The position numbers were made by a program, and so were the translations under genes. A DNA stretch of 12,506 nt from positions 1-12,506 of the forward strand of contig JAEEGW010000181.1 of NCBI GenBank assembly GCA_016280525.1, written 5' to 3'. A model generated the notes under the pieces. The model made no database searches, had not been told where the DNA came from, and saw only the letters and a program-made list of their open reading frames with translations. This document shows, in pieces, positions 1 through 7,279 of this stretch. Position 1 is the stretch's first letter, and each line of letters starts with the position of its first letter. The DNA comes from Clostridiales bacterium. Its GTDB lineage: Bacteria; Bacillota; Clostridia; Oscillospirales; CAG-272.

Positions 1-139
1 CGTCGACAGCGGCGTCAAAATCCTGATTGCCGTGGTCATCGGCGCTCTCCTGCTCGCAGGTCTCTACGCTCTCTTCAACACCACTATCATGCCTACCGTC
101 ACGACCAAAATCCAGCAGCTCTTCAACTATAAGGGCTAA
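1..139 (+). CDS. Small single-helix membrane protein, DUF6133-like, possible pilin (5' truncated)
   Basis: The window opens inside this gene. The frame starting at base 2 gives 45 residues and ends at the TAA at 137-139. The visible part begins VDSGVK, continues with one hydrophobic helix (ILIAVVIGALLLAGLYALF, visible residues 7-25), and ends with a short polar tail, IQQLFNYKG. From memory this matches the C-terminal half of the roughly 60-residue DUF6133 family found in clostridial conjugative elements; no search was run. The short length, single helix and position upstream of a prepilin peptidase and Tad assembly genes suggest a Flp-like major pilin substrate. That role is inference, because the N-terminal processing site lies outside the window. 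A very stable hairpin follows directly, which would suit a highly expressed structural protein. It could instead be a small holin-like or accessory T4SS membrane protein. Confidence 0.6.
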   Translation, partial: VDSGVKILIAVVIGALLLAGLYALFNTTIMPTVTTKIQQLFNYKG

Positions 140-145
140 GCACGA

Positions 146-179
146 CTGCGGAGCGGCGTCTTCGGATGCCGCTCCGCAG
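146..179 (+). other. Strong RNA hairpin with UUCG tetraloop after the pilin-like gene
   Basis: Bases 146-160 pair with 165-179: 15 base pairs, GC-rich, with one G-U wobble (158/167) and a C(TTCG)G loop at 161-164. It begins 7 bases after the upstream stop codon. The next bases are ACAAAATC, with no T-run, so it is not a canonical intrinsic terminator. It is more likely a 3' mRNA stabiliser or processing boundary that would keep the upstream message abundant relative to downstream genes. That role is inferred from structure and position only. Confidence 0.75.
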
Positions 180-208
180 ACAAAATCTAATGCAGAAAGG
201 AAAAACGC

Positions 209-943
209 ATGAAAAAAAACATTACACTTCTGCTCACGGCGCTCATGCTCGTGTTTGCACTGACCGGATGCGTCAGAACAGACATCGGCGTAACGCTTAA
301 TAAAAACGGAACCGGCAGCGTATCCGCGTCATTCGGTATTGAAAAAAGCGTTTACGATCAGCTGACGGCTCTCGGCGGCTCGGATCTCTTCGACGGAAAA
401 ACTCCCGAAGCTGTCAAATACGGCGACACCACATATATGACCGTCACCGAAACCAAAGAGTACGGCTCTTATGAGGAAATCAAGGAAGCCCTGCTCGAGA
501 TGACGTATGACACGGATAAACTCGATAGTTTCACTGGCGAAGACGAACCGGAAGACGATCCTTCCGATTATACGCTATATCAGCCCGAAACCGAGAAGAA
601 AAACGTGAAAGTATTTGATTCGGTCAATCTGGAAAAGACGGAAGGTATCTTCTACTCCGTTTACACTTTCAGAGCTACAGTCAATCCGCCCGAAGTCGAT
701 AACGATCAGCTGAAAGGCGCGTACAAGATGACGATCACGGTTAATATGCCGGATAAGATCACCCAGAGCAAAGGCGGCACTCCTGACGGAAAGGCAATCG
801 TATTTGATTTTGACGATTTTACCGAAGTAAGCGAAATCGCCGCCGTGTCCGAGGTAAACAACTACGGAGTTATCATCGGGATCTGCGCTGCGCTGCTTGT
901 TGCCGCTGTCGTATTCGTCATCGTTATCAAGAGGAAGAAATAA
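209..943 (+). CDS. Lipoprotein with C-terminal membrane anchor (LppM-like)
   Basis: Encodes 244 residues. The N-terminus is a lipoprotein signal: KK, then a hydrophobic stretch, then the lipobox LTGC with Cys21 as the predicted lipidated residue. The mature protein begins VRTDIGVTLNKNGTGSVSASF, the 'V-x-V-x-I/L-N-K-x-G-x-G' opening I associate with LppM-type lipoproteins in clostridia (recall, unverified). The middle is acidic (EDEPEDDPSD near 110-120). The last 26 residues form a helix (about 220-240) ending in KRKK, a stop-transfer. The extracellular domain would therefore be held by both lipid and helix, an unusual arrangement. The ATG is preceded by AGAAAGGA (194-201) with 7 bases of spacing. 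The next gene starts 12 bases after the stop, so they are probably cotranscribed. Exact function is unknown; an assembly or surface-anchoring role for the pilus is a guess from context. Confidence 0.7.
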   Translation: MKKNITLLLTALMLVFALTGCVRTDIGVTLNKNGTGSVSASFGIEKSVYDQLTALGGSDLFDGKTPEAVKYGDTTYMTVTETKEYGSYEEIKEALLEMTYDTDKLDSFTGEDEPEDDPSDYTLYQPETEKKNVKVFDSVNLEKTEGIFYSVYTFRATVNPPEVDNDQLKGAYKMTITVNMPDKITQSKGGTPDGKAIVFDFDDFTEVSEIAAVSEVNNYGVIIGICAALLVAAVVFVIVIKRKK

Positions 944-955
944 GGAGGCGCTGAA

Positions 956-1612
956 ATGATAAGACCGATACTTCCGCCGGTACTTCCTCCGATCACTCCG
1001 ATTGTGAAGGTAGCAGCCGCTGATTTAGTCTTGCAAATCGCTGCCGGTGCGGTTATCCTCGGCATTTTTACGCTTGCCGTATGGATAATGCTACGCCATT
1101 CAAAAAAGGATCTGAACGAGCCGATCATTCCGGCTGCGCTTGTTGCATACGCGGGAGTCGGTCTTATTCTGCTCGTTGTTCACGGAATATCCATCGCGGC
1201 GATACAGGGGTTGATCCTCTGCGCGATTCTGCTCTGGGCAAGCGTGTCGGATATCGCAAAGCACGAGGTGCCGGATTTCATAACCGCCGCGATCCTTATC
1301 CTTGCGTTTGTCGGATTTGAACCCGCGAACCTGCCTTCGATGCTGATCGGCGCAGCGGTGGTGTTCATCCCTCAGCTGCTCGTTTCGGTTCTCAGACCAA
1401 AAAGAGCGATAGGCGGCGCGGATATAAAGATATCCACTGCACTGGCGTTTTTGCTCGGCGCGGAAAAAGAAATCTTCGCGCTGCTCGTCGGTATGCTCTT
1501 AGGCGTCATCATCATGTTAATCGTCAGAAAAATCCGTAAGGAAACGAACAAGGAGCCGTTTGCGCTCGTACCGTTCCTCAGTTTTGGAGCGATGCTGGCG
1601 TTCATAATCTGA
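956..1612 (+). CDS. Prepilin peptidase, A24 family (TadV/CpaA-like)
   Basis: Encodes 218 residues with multiple membrane helices. Aspartyl prepilin peptidases cut the short positively charged leader from type IV pilins at the cytoplasmic face. Both catalytic aspartates are visible: Asp99 in the SDIAKHEVPD block (98-107) and Asp156 in GGADIK (153-158), matching the family's D...GxGDxK signature. The C-terminal EPFALVPFLSFGAML block is also typical of A24 enzymes. No N-terminal cysteine methylase domain is present, as in short Tad-type peptidases. The first 16 residues are proline-rich (PILPPVLPPITP), which is unusual. The ATG follows AGGAGG (943-948), which overlaps the upstream stop. Likely substrates are the KRG/RRG-leader proteins at 6359 and 6783 and perhaps the small protein at the left edge. 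Confidence 0.93.
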   Translation: MIRPILPPVLPPITPIVKVAAADLVLQIAAGAVILGIFTLAVWIMLRHSKKDLNEPIIPAALVAYAGVGLILLVVHGISIAAIQGLILCAILLWASVSDIAKHEVPDFITAAILILAFVGFEPANLPSMLIGAAVVFIPQLLVSVLRPKRAIGGADIKISTALAFLLGAEKEIFALLVGMLLGVIIMLIVRKIRKETNKEPFALVPFLSFGAMLAFII

Positions 1613-1638
1613 AATGCTCCGGAAAGTGAGGAAACCAA

Positions 1639-2490
1639 TTGAAAAACAGAACTATCATAGGAATTATCTGCATTGTTCTCGCTCTGGTAGTCACCTTTGC
1701 CGTTGCTCCGCTTGTGAATAAGCTCGCAGAAAGCAAGGTGGATATCGTCAGAATGAAAAGCGATGTGGTACAAGGACATCAGATCTCTGATAACGATGTG
1801 GAAGTCATAAAGGTCGGCGGATATAATCTCCACGCCGACGTTATCGTAAGAAAAGAAAACGTGGTCGGCAAGTACGCCGCGACAGATCTGAAAGCCGGAG
1901 ATTATCTGCTTCCGTCAAAGCTCTCCGCTACGTCGGATAAGGCAAACGACGTGTTTAGAACACTCAACGGCGATAAACAGGCAATCAGTATCACCATTCA
2001 GACCTTCGCCGGCGGTTTGTCGGGCAAACTCGAAAACGGCGATATTGTTCAGCTTGTCGTATATGAAAACGACACCTCGAAAGCGATTATGCCCGGTGCG
2101 CTCACCTATGTGAAAGTGATTACGACCACAACTGCGGAAGGCGCGGACAAGGACGAACTGACGGTAAACGAGGACGGAACATACGAACTGCCGTCTACGG
2201 TTACTCTGCTCGTGAACCGTGAACAGGCAAAGCTGCTCGTGGAATATGAAAACAGCGGAAGAATCCACGCGGATCTCGTATTTCGCGGCGATGACGAAAC
2301 CGCACAGAAATTCCTCGACGCACAGGATGAGTATTTCAGGCAGCTGAAAGAAAAGACCGAGGAAGGAGAAACAACGGATACCGGAGATGAAGACGGCGAA
2401 GGGTTCGATATCGTACAGTATGCCAATGACATCATCAACGGCAAAGTACCGGCTTACCTCCCCGAAACGGAGGTGAGCAGCGATGAGTAA
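1639..2490 (+). CDS. CpaB/RcpC-like SAF-domain pilus assembly protein
   Basis: Encodes 283 residues from a TTG start. An N-terminal helix (about 5-25) is followed by a SAF-type module (about 34-97; DIVRMKSDVVQGHQIS, then VVGKYAATDLKAGDYLLPSKL). A CpaB/RcpC domain follows (about 113-217; AISITIQTFAGGLSGKLENG, then STVTLLVNREQAKLLVEYE). The tail from 218 is highly acidic. In Gram-negative Tad systems CpaB works next to the outer-membrane secretin. No secretin is present here, so it probably acts in the wall-side space of a monoderm, possibly binding peptidoglycan or guiding the pilus (inference). The TTG at 1639 is preceded by AAAGTGAGG (1623-1631); no ATG near the start fits better. The stop overlaps the next gene's start by 8 bases, indicating translational coupling. 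Confidence 0.9.
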   Translation: MKNRTIIGIICIVLALVVTFAVAPLVNKLAESKVDIVRMKSDVVQGHQISDNDVEVIKVGGYNLHADVIVRKENVVGKYAATDLKAGDYLLPSKLSATSDKANDVFRTLNGDKQAISITIQTFAGGLSGKLENGDIVQLVVYENDTSKAIMPGALTYVKVITTTTAEGADKDELTVNEDGTYELPSTVTLLVNREQAKLLVEYENSGRIHADLVFRGDDETAQKFLDAQDEYFRQLKEKTEEGETTDTGDEDGEGFDIVQYANDIINGKVPAYLPETEVSSDE

Positions 2491-3217
2491 AACAATCGCG
2501 GTATGGGGTTCGCCGAACTCCGGAAAGACAACCTTCACCACCAAACTCGCGCAGACGATCTATGAAAAATATCAGTCGACTGTTATCGTTCTGTATGCGG
2601 ATAATGAGACACCTGCACTTCCCGTTATCTTTCCAAATTACAAAAAGGAAGATATGTTCTCGGTAGGCGTGGCGCTCGAAAAAACGGATATCGCCCAGGA
2701 GGACGTTATCAAGCAGCTTGTAACGATCAAGCAGAAACAGAACTTCGGCTTTCTCGGCTTCACGGACGGTGAAAATAGGTACACCTACCCGTCGTTCGAC
2801 GAGACGAAAGTCAGAGCGCTTCTCACGGTTCTGTCAACGCTTGCGGATTTCGTGGTAGTTGACTGCACGAGCAATCTCAAAAACCCGATCTCCCGTGTTG
2901 CGATCAAGGAAGCCGACGAGGTTATCCGGCTCGCATCGTCCGATCTCAAATCCGTCAGTTTCTTCGCATCGCAGCTTCCGCTGTACGCCGATCCCGTGTT
3001 CGGACTTGACCGTCAGATTCAGGGCATCAACGTACCCGACGCGGATCTGTATATGCCGATTGAAGAAGCAAAATCCAGACTGCACGATCCGAGATTCGTC
3101 ATTCCGTACAGCAGAGCCGTAAAGGAGCAGATGCTCGACGGTAAACTGACCGAGCCTGTAAACGACAAGAAATTCAACGATAAATTCAAGGCAATCGTAG
3201 ATAAGATCGTGGGGTGA
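2483..3217 (+). CDS. TadZ/CpaE-like MinD/ParA-superfamily ATPase
   Basis: Encodes 244 residues. The P-loop is GSPNSGKTT at 9-17 (Lys15). A second strand, VIVLYAD, ends at Asp40 (Walker A' position), and ADFVVVDCTS (121-130, Asp127) is the Walker B-like strand. The fold order fits the MinD/ParA superfamily, and the place between CpaB and CpaF is where TadZ/CpaE sits in Tad loci. These proteins localise the pilus machine at the membrane. It lacks the N-terminal receiver-like domain of classic CpaE, and the P-loop lacks the early signature lysine of deviant Walker A proteins (KGGxGKT), so dimer-dependent hydrolysis may differ. It begins inside the cpaB stop region (8-base overlap) and ends 4 bases before cpaF. 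The TadZ-like role rests mainly on context. Confidence 0.85.
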   Translation: MSKTIAVWGSPNSGKTTFTTKLAQTIYEKYQSTVIVLYADNETPALPVIFPNYKKEDMFSVGVALEKTDIAQEDVIKQLVTIKQKQNFGFLGFTDGENRYTYPSFDETKVRALLTVLSTLADFVVVDCTSNLKNPISRVAIKEADEVIRLASSDLKSVSFFASQLPLYADPVFGLDRQIQGINVPDADLYMPIEEAKSRLHDPRFVIPYSRAVKEQMLDGKLTEPVNDKKFNDKFKAIVDKIVG

Positions 3218-3221
3218 GATA

Positions 3222-4538
3222 ATGGCGAAAACAATAGACTTCTGGACTCTGCTGAAGCTGACTCAGGAGTACGTTTCGCAGCATTACGCAGCCGTTCTCA
3301 CAGATAAAAGTAAACTCAATCAGCTGAAATCCTATGTGGACAAGTACCTGCGGGATAATGATTATCACGTTGAAAACCTGACCACGAAGGAACTCATCGA
3401 CAAGCTGTACTGCGAGATGGCGGAATACAGCGTCCTGACGCCTTTCCTTGGATCTCCGGATCTTGAAGAGATCAATGTAAACGGATGGGACGATATCGCT
3501 CTGACCTATCTCGACGGCAGTATAGTCAAGATGAAAGACCATTTTCATTCCCCGCAGCACGCCGTGGATATAATCAAAAGGCTTCTGCATCACAGCGGAA
3601 TGATCATAGACAACGCCACGCCGACCGCCCAGGGACACCTGCCCGGCAACACGCGTATAACGGCGCTTAAAGAGCCGATTGTTGATGAGGAAAGAGGCGT
3701 CAGCGTATCAATCCGTCTGCTGCACCCTTCGAGAGTTACGCGGGAAAACCTTGTGGAAACAGGTTTTGCTACTCAGGAAATGGTGGATTTTCTATGTATA
3801 TGCATCAGATATGGCGTGCCTTTCGTAGTCGCCGGTGCGACAAGCTCCGGTAAGACCACTCTGCTGAACGCAATTATGACGTCGATTCCGGATACGAAAC
3901 GTGTATTCACCATTGAGTCAGGCTCCCGCGAGTTGAGTCTCGTTCGCAGAGATAAAAACGGCAACATTACAAACAACGTGGTTCACACGCTGTCCCGTCC
4001 GTCAGACAATCCGGCATACGATATCACCCAGGAAGATCTGGTTGTGGCGTCGCTACGTTTTAATCCAGACGTGGTATGCGTCGGCGAGATGCGCGACGTG
4101 GAATGCTACTCGGCGGTGGAGGCGTCTCTGACCGGTCACACTGTCGTATCGACGGTACACGCCGGTCCCGCGTCGGCGGCACATATGAGAATCGCGCTCC
4201 TATGTCAGAAGCGGTTCCCGATAGACTTCAATACGTCGCTGATGCAAGCGGGACAGGCGTTTCCGCTCGTCGTTTACGCGCACAAACTCGAAAACAACGA
4301 CAGACGGATTATGGATATTTCAGAATGTATCATAAATTCGTCCGGCGAGCGCGAATACAGCTGTCTTTACAATTATCAGATAGATAGAAACACGATCAAA
4401 GACGGTCAGTTCGTAATCGAAGGTCACTTCGATAAGCCCAATATCATGTCGCAGAGCCTGAGACAGCGGCTGATGCAGTACGGTGTCCCGCAGGACGAAC
4501 TCAACAGATTTTTGAAGAAAGGAGACGTGAGCGCATGA
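3222..4538 (+). CDS. CpaF/TadA-type secretion ATPase
   Basis: Encodes 438 residues, normal size for CpaF. This hexameric ATPase of the VirB11/PilB/GspE superfamily powers pilus assembly at the inner face of the membrane. Visible motifs: the N-terminal LEEINVNGWDDIAL block; the GNTRITAL and GVSVSIRLL region; Walker A GATSSGKTT at 205-213 (Lys211); an Asp-box-like FTIESGSREL; Walker B DVVCVGEMRD at 283-292 (Glu289); and the His-box TGHTVVSTVHA at 304-314. All catalytic elements look intact. The ATG follows GGGGTGA (3211-3217), which overlaps the upstream stop. The stop overlaps the TadB-like start by 4 bases (ATGA). CpaF and VirB11 share ancestry, so it might also energise the T4SS encoded downstream; the flanking TadZ, TadB and TadC genes make the Tad role the primary call. 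Confidence 0.96.
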   Translation: MAKTIDFWTLLKLTQEYVSQHYAAVLTDKSKLNQLKSYVDKYLRDNDYHVENLTTKELIDKLYCEMAEYSVLTPFLGSPDLEEINVNGWDDIALTYLDGSIVKMKDHFHSPQHAVDIIKRLLHHSGMIIDNATPTAQGHLPGNTRITALKEPIVDEERGVSVSIRLLHPSRVTRENLVETGFATQEMVDFLCICIRYGVPFVVAGATSSGKTTLLNAIMTSIPDTKRVFTIESGSRELSLVRRDKNGNITNNVVHTLSRPSDNPAYDITQEDLVVASLRFNPDVVCVGEMRDVECYSAVEASLTGHTVVSTVHAGPASAAHMRIALLCQKRFPIDFNTSLMQAGQAFPLVVYAHKLENNDRRIMDISECIINSSGEREYSCLYNYQIDRNTIKDGQFVIEGHFDKPNIMSQSLRQRLMQYGVPQDELNRFLKKGDVSA

Positions 4539-5461
4539 TCATTTTTTACCTGATCGGATTTCTATTGATCTCGGCAGGTATCATTCTGCTTCTCGGCATC
4601 ACGCCGGAGGTCGTAACGAACGATATGATGAAATTCATTTCGCCGAAGCAGACGCTCCGCGACAAGGCGCAGATCGCCAAAGGCAGAAAGAAATCCCGCA
4701 GAATCACAAAAGAAATCCTTCACATCAAGGAAGCGCTGGAGGTAACCGGCAAAGGAAAGCAGTTCACGATAGCGTGCGCGGCGTCTGTCGTCATGCTTGT
4801 CGCCGGCTGCTTTCTCGCCGTCCTTCTTAACAACTATTTCCTTATCCCCGTGTTCGCGGCGGCGTTCGCTATGCTGCCGTTTCTGTTTGCCAAAAGCACA
4901 ATCGCGGCGTATGACAAGCATATAAAGGAGGAGATGGAAACGGCGCTCTCTATCATAACGACGTCGTATATCCGCTCCGACGATATAGTTGGCGCGGTAA
5001 ACGAAAACATCACTTATCTGAAACCGCCGATCCGAGAAATCTTTCAGGGCTTCGTCGGCGACGCGACGATGATCTCGTCCGATCTGAAGGAAGCTATCAG
5101 GAACCTGAAAGAAAAGATTGACAACGACATCTACCGCGAATGGTGCGATACGCTGATCGCCTGTCAGGATGACAGAACGCTCAAAGACACGCTGCTTCCA
5201 ATCGTCGGTAAACTGACGGACGTCAGAATCGTCAATAACGATCTTAAAACGATGCTCGCCGAGGTTCGGAAAGAATACTGGATGATGGTCTGTATGGTAG
5301 TCGCAAACATCCCGCTTCTATACGTTCTGAACAAGGACTGGTTCCATGCGCTGATGTTCACTCTGCCTGGCAAGATCGTTCTCGCAATATGCGCTCTGGT
5401 CATACTCATTACGGCTCTTTTGATGATGAAATACACCAGACCGATTGAGTACAAGAGATAA
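4535..5461 (+). CDS. TadB-like pilus platform membrane protein
   Basis: Encodes 308 residues. It is an integral membrane protein with a type II secretion F (T2SSF)-like layout: an N-terminal helix (2-21), a basic stretch (KGRKKSRR), a helix pair (77-97 and 101-118), a cytoplasmic helical domain (about 125-245; METALSIITTSYIRSDDI), and a C-terminal helix pair (249-265 and 281-298). It would form the inner-membrane platform on which CpaF assembles pilins, together with the TadC-like protein encoded next. It is diverged from textbook TadB, so the call combines helix pattern, length and its place directly after cpaF. The ATG overlaps the cpaF stop (ATGA) and has AAAGGAG upstream (4518-4524). The stop overlaps the ribosome binding site of the next gene. 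Confidence 0.85.
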   Translation: MIIFYLIGFLLISAGIILLLGITPEVVTNDMMKFISPKQTLRDKAQIAKGRKKSRRITKEILHIKEALEVTGKGKQFTIACAASVVMLVAGCFLAVLLNNYFLIPVFAAAFAMLPFLFAKSTIAAYDKHIKEEMETALSIITTSYIRSDDIVGAVNENITYLKPPIREIFQGFVGDATMISSDLKEAIRNLKEKIDNDIYREWCDTLIACQDDRTLKDTLLPIVGKLTDVRIVNNDLKTMLAEVRKEYWMMVCMVVANIPLLYVLNKDWFHALMFTLPGKIVLAICALVILITALLMMKYTRPIEYKR

Positions 5462-5475
5462 GGAGGTACCGACAA

Positions 5476-6345
5476 ATGCTACAGGCAATAATCGGCGCTT
5501 TGTTCGGCGTCGGACTCTTCCTGATCCTTGCGGACGCAATGCGTGTACCTTTCTTCGCAACGTCGACGGCGGCGGGCAACCTCGCCAAGCGACAGAAGCA
5601 GAAGACCGGAACGATAGAAATATGGCTGCACGATCTCGCAATGTTGATCTCAAAGAAACTGCGCCTAAACGAATATAAACGGATGCAGCTTGAAACAGAT
5701 CTGAAATCGGCGGGTATGAACATCTCGCCGGAAATGCATATAGCGAACAGCATCGTAAAAGCAATGCTCGTCGGCATATTCGCCGTCCCGACGTTTTTCA
5801 TCTTTCCGCTTCTGACTCCGGTCGTGATCGCGCTTGCCGTGTTTATGTATTTCCGCGAGAGCAAAGGCGTGGCGAATAAGATCAAAGCCAAAAGAAAAGC
5901 AATCGAGTATGAACTGCCGAGATTCGTTTCTCATATCGAAAAGACGCTGAAGCACAACCGAGACGTGCTGTATATCCTGGATAACTATAAAGAAACAGCC
6001 GGTCCGGAACTGAAAAGCGAACTTGAGATCACGGTAGCGGATATGCGCTCCGGCAACTACGAAGCGGCGCTGACGAGACTTGAAAACCGCGTCGGCTCCT
6101 CAATGCTGTCCGACGTTTCAAGAGGGCTGATCGGTGTTCTTCGCGGCGACGAAACCGAAGTGTACTGGTCGAGCCTCGCCGTCAAGTTTTCGGATTATCA
6201 GAGGCAGCTGCTCAAACAGGAAGCACAGAAGGTTCCGAGAAAGGTGAAACGCCTTTCAATGTGCCTCCTGTTCTGCTTTATGGCGATCTATATCGTGGTC
6301 ATCGGTATGGAGATCGTTACGTCTCTCGGCGTCTTATTCGGCTAA
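5476..6345 (+). CDS. TadC-like pilus platform membrane protein
   Basis: Encodes 289 residues. Layout: an N-terminal helix (3-19), a cytoplasmic stretch (LHDLAMLISKKLRLNEYKRM), a central helix pair (about 93-127), and a T2SSF-type cytoplasmic domain (about 135-255) with ELPRFVSHIEKTLKHNRDVL (146-165), the usual 'E-LPRF...I...L' opening of Tad platform proteins. A C-terminal helix (261-285) ends the protein. With the TadB-like protein it would make the heteromeric assembly platform. The region 'RGLIGVLRGDE' fits the inter-helix turn of F domains. The start is well defined: AGGAGG at 5460-5465 overlaps the previous stop, with the ATG at 5476. The next gene begins 13 bases downstream behind its own GGAGG site. 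Confidence 0.87.
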   Translation: MLQAIIGALFGVGLFLILADAMRVPFFATSTAAGNLAKRQKQKTGTIEIWLHDLAMLISKKLRLNEYKRMQLETDLKSAGMNISPEMHIANSIVKAMLVGIFAVPTFFIFPLLTPVVIALAVFMYFRESKGVANKIKAKRKAIEYELPRFVSHIEKTLKHNRDVLYILDNYKETAGPELKSELEITVADMRSGNYEAALTRLENRVGSSMLSDVSRGLIGVLRGDETEVYWSSLAVKFSDYQRQLLKQEAQKVPRKVKRLSMCLLFCFMAIYIVVIGMEIVTSLGVLFG

Positions 6346-6358
6346 CGGAGGTGACAAT

Positions 6359-6772
6359 GTGAGAAAAATCTTAAAAAACAGACGCGGCGAAAACTATATC
6401 GATACGGTAGTCGGAGTTGTCGCCGCGATGATGGTCATCGTCGTTGCGCTTAACATTTTCAGCTTTCTGACGCTTAAACAGGATCTGGACTATTATGCTA
6501 AAGAGATGGTAGAGGTCTGCTGTTCCTACGGCAAGACCTGCGACGAGGTTCAGGATCGCGACGAGGAACTCGCCGAAGAACTTGGGTTCACACCCGGCGT
6601 CAGCTTTGAAGGAACCGAGTATTTCAACACCTCAAAGCGGACTGTACAGTACGGTGAGGTGATCGTTGTCGAAGTATCCTACGAGACATACGTCAGAGGA
6701 CTCGGCGTGTTCAAGATTCCGGTCACGCTGACAGCTAAGCACAGCGGTCTGTCGCGGAAATACTGGAAATGA
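6359..6772 (+). CDS. TadE/DUF4320-like minor pilin with prepilin leader
   Basis: Encodes 137 residues from a GTG start. The leader MRKILKNRRG ends at Gly10, followed by ENYIDTVV and a long helix (about 16-38). Cleavage after Gly10 would put Asp15 at mature position 5, equivalent to the conserved Glu5 of type IV pilins. The C-terminal part is a beta-rich extracellular domain ending in IPVTLTAKHSG and YWK, which I recall as typical of DUF4320 proteins. It contains Cys54, Cys55 and Cys61. It is probably processed by the A24 peptidase at 956 and acts as a minor pilin or pilus initiator. GGAGG at 6347-6351 lies 7 bases before the GTG. An ATG two bases upstream of the GTG is out of frame and reads straight into TGA, so GTG is the real start. 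Confidence 0.87.
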   Translation: MRKILKNRRGENYIDTVVGVVAAMMVIVVALNIFSFLTLKQDLDYYAKEMVEVCCSYGKTCDEVQDRDEELAEELGFTPGVSFEGTEYFNTSKRTVQYGEVIVVEVSYETYVRGLGVFKIPVTLTAKHSGLSRKYWK

Positions 6773-6774
6773 GG
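6771..6774 (+). promoter_or_regulatory. Ribosome binding site deciding the 6783 start
   Basis: The GAGG core overlaps the TGA stop of the preceding gene and lies 8 bases from the ATG at 6783 but only 2 from the ATG at 6777. Normal spacing favours 6783. Confidence 0.55.
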
Positions 6775-6782
6775 CGATGACT

Positions 6783-7259
6783 ATGAATCCGCTTAAAAAC
6801 AAGCGCGGGAGCAGTTACTTCACGCCATGCGTTGTCATTCTCATCCTCGCTATGATCCTTTCGGTCGTACTTTTTTACGCTACGACGAAATCGACCATCG
6901 AGACAACGAGAGACAATACAAGGCGTGTACTTGACTCCTATGTTATGAAGCACAGCATCGATATCTACAACAATATCAAACAAGGAAACGATTTCACGGA
7001 AGATATTGAAAATTCTTTCTATATTTCTTCGGTTTTTTCGGAATTGTCTCTGGACTATGGCGACGGTTGCCTTTATTATATTGCTGGCGACGGCGATATC
7101 GTCTACAAAATGACAAGTCCGGAAGTTACCTACAAGGTAGATAATACGCTGCAGCTGAACGCAAGCTACGACCTGCAGATGCCGGTGCGGTTTGCCGGTG
7201 AGATCATATACTGGTTTACCATTCCGGTAACTGTGGGAAGCAGCCTCACCTTAAAGTGA
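6783..7259 (+). CDS. Second TadE-like pseudopilin lacking the +5 acidic residue
   Basis: Encodes 158 residues. The leader MNPLKNKRG ends at Gly9, followed by SSYFTPCVV and a hydrophobic helix (about 15-33), then an extracellular domain whose end (FTIPVTVGSSL) resembles the end of the DUF4320-like neighbour. After cleavage the residue at mature position 5 is Thr14, not Glu or Asp, so it may be a capping or initiating pseudopilin or may not be polymerised. I chose the ATG at 6783 because GAGG (6771-6774) lies 8 bases before it; the in-frame ATG at 6777 is only 2 bases from that site and would add two residues. The gene sits 10 bases after its neighbour. I do not recognise a named family beyond the pilin-like architecture. 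Confidence 0.78.
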   Translation: MNPLKNKRGSSYFTPCVVILILAMILSVVLFYATTKSTIETTRDNTRRVLDSYVMKHSIDIYNNIKQGNDFTEDIENSFYISSVFSELSLDYGDGCLYYIAGDGDIVYKMTSPEVTYKVDNTLQLNASYDLQMPVRFAGEIIYWFTIPVTVGSSLTLK

Positions 7260-7262
7260 AAG

Positions 7263-7271
7263 AAAGGAAGG
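7263..7271 (+). promoter_or_regulatory. Ribosome binding site deciding the 7280 start
   Basis: AAAGGAAGG, 8 bases before the ATG at 7280. It lies inside the reading frame that would follow from the alternative GTG at 7256, so it argues for the downstream start. Confidence 0.65.
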
Positions 7272-7279
7272 TCAAAAGC

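Noticed and set aside
27..212. 61-residue + strand frame at the left edge
   Set aside because: It is Ser-rich, reads across the stop of the DUF6133-like gene and the UUCG hairpin, and is out of frame with the convincing membrane-helix reading.
1915..2544. 209-residue open frame on the minus strand
   Set aside because: Antisense to the CpaB-like gene, crosses the cpaB/tadZ junction, and shows no domain or ribosome binding site.
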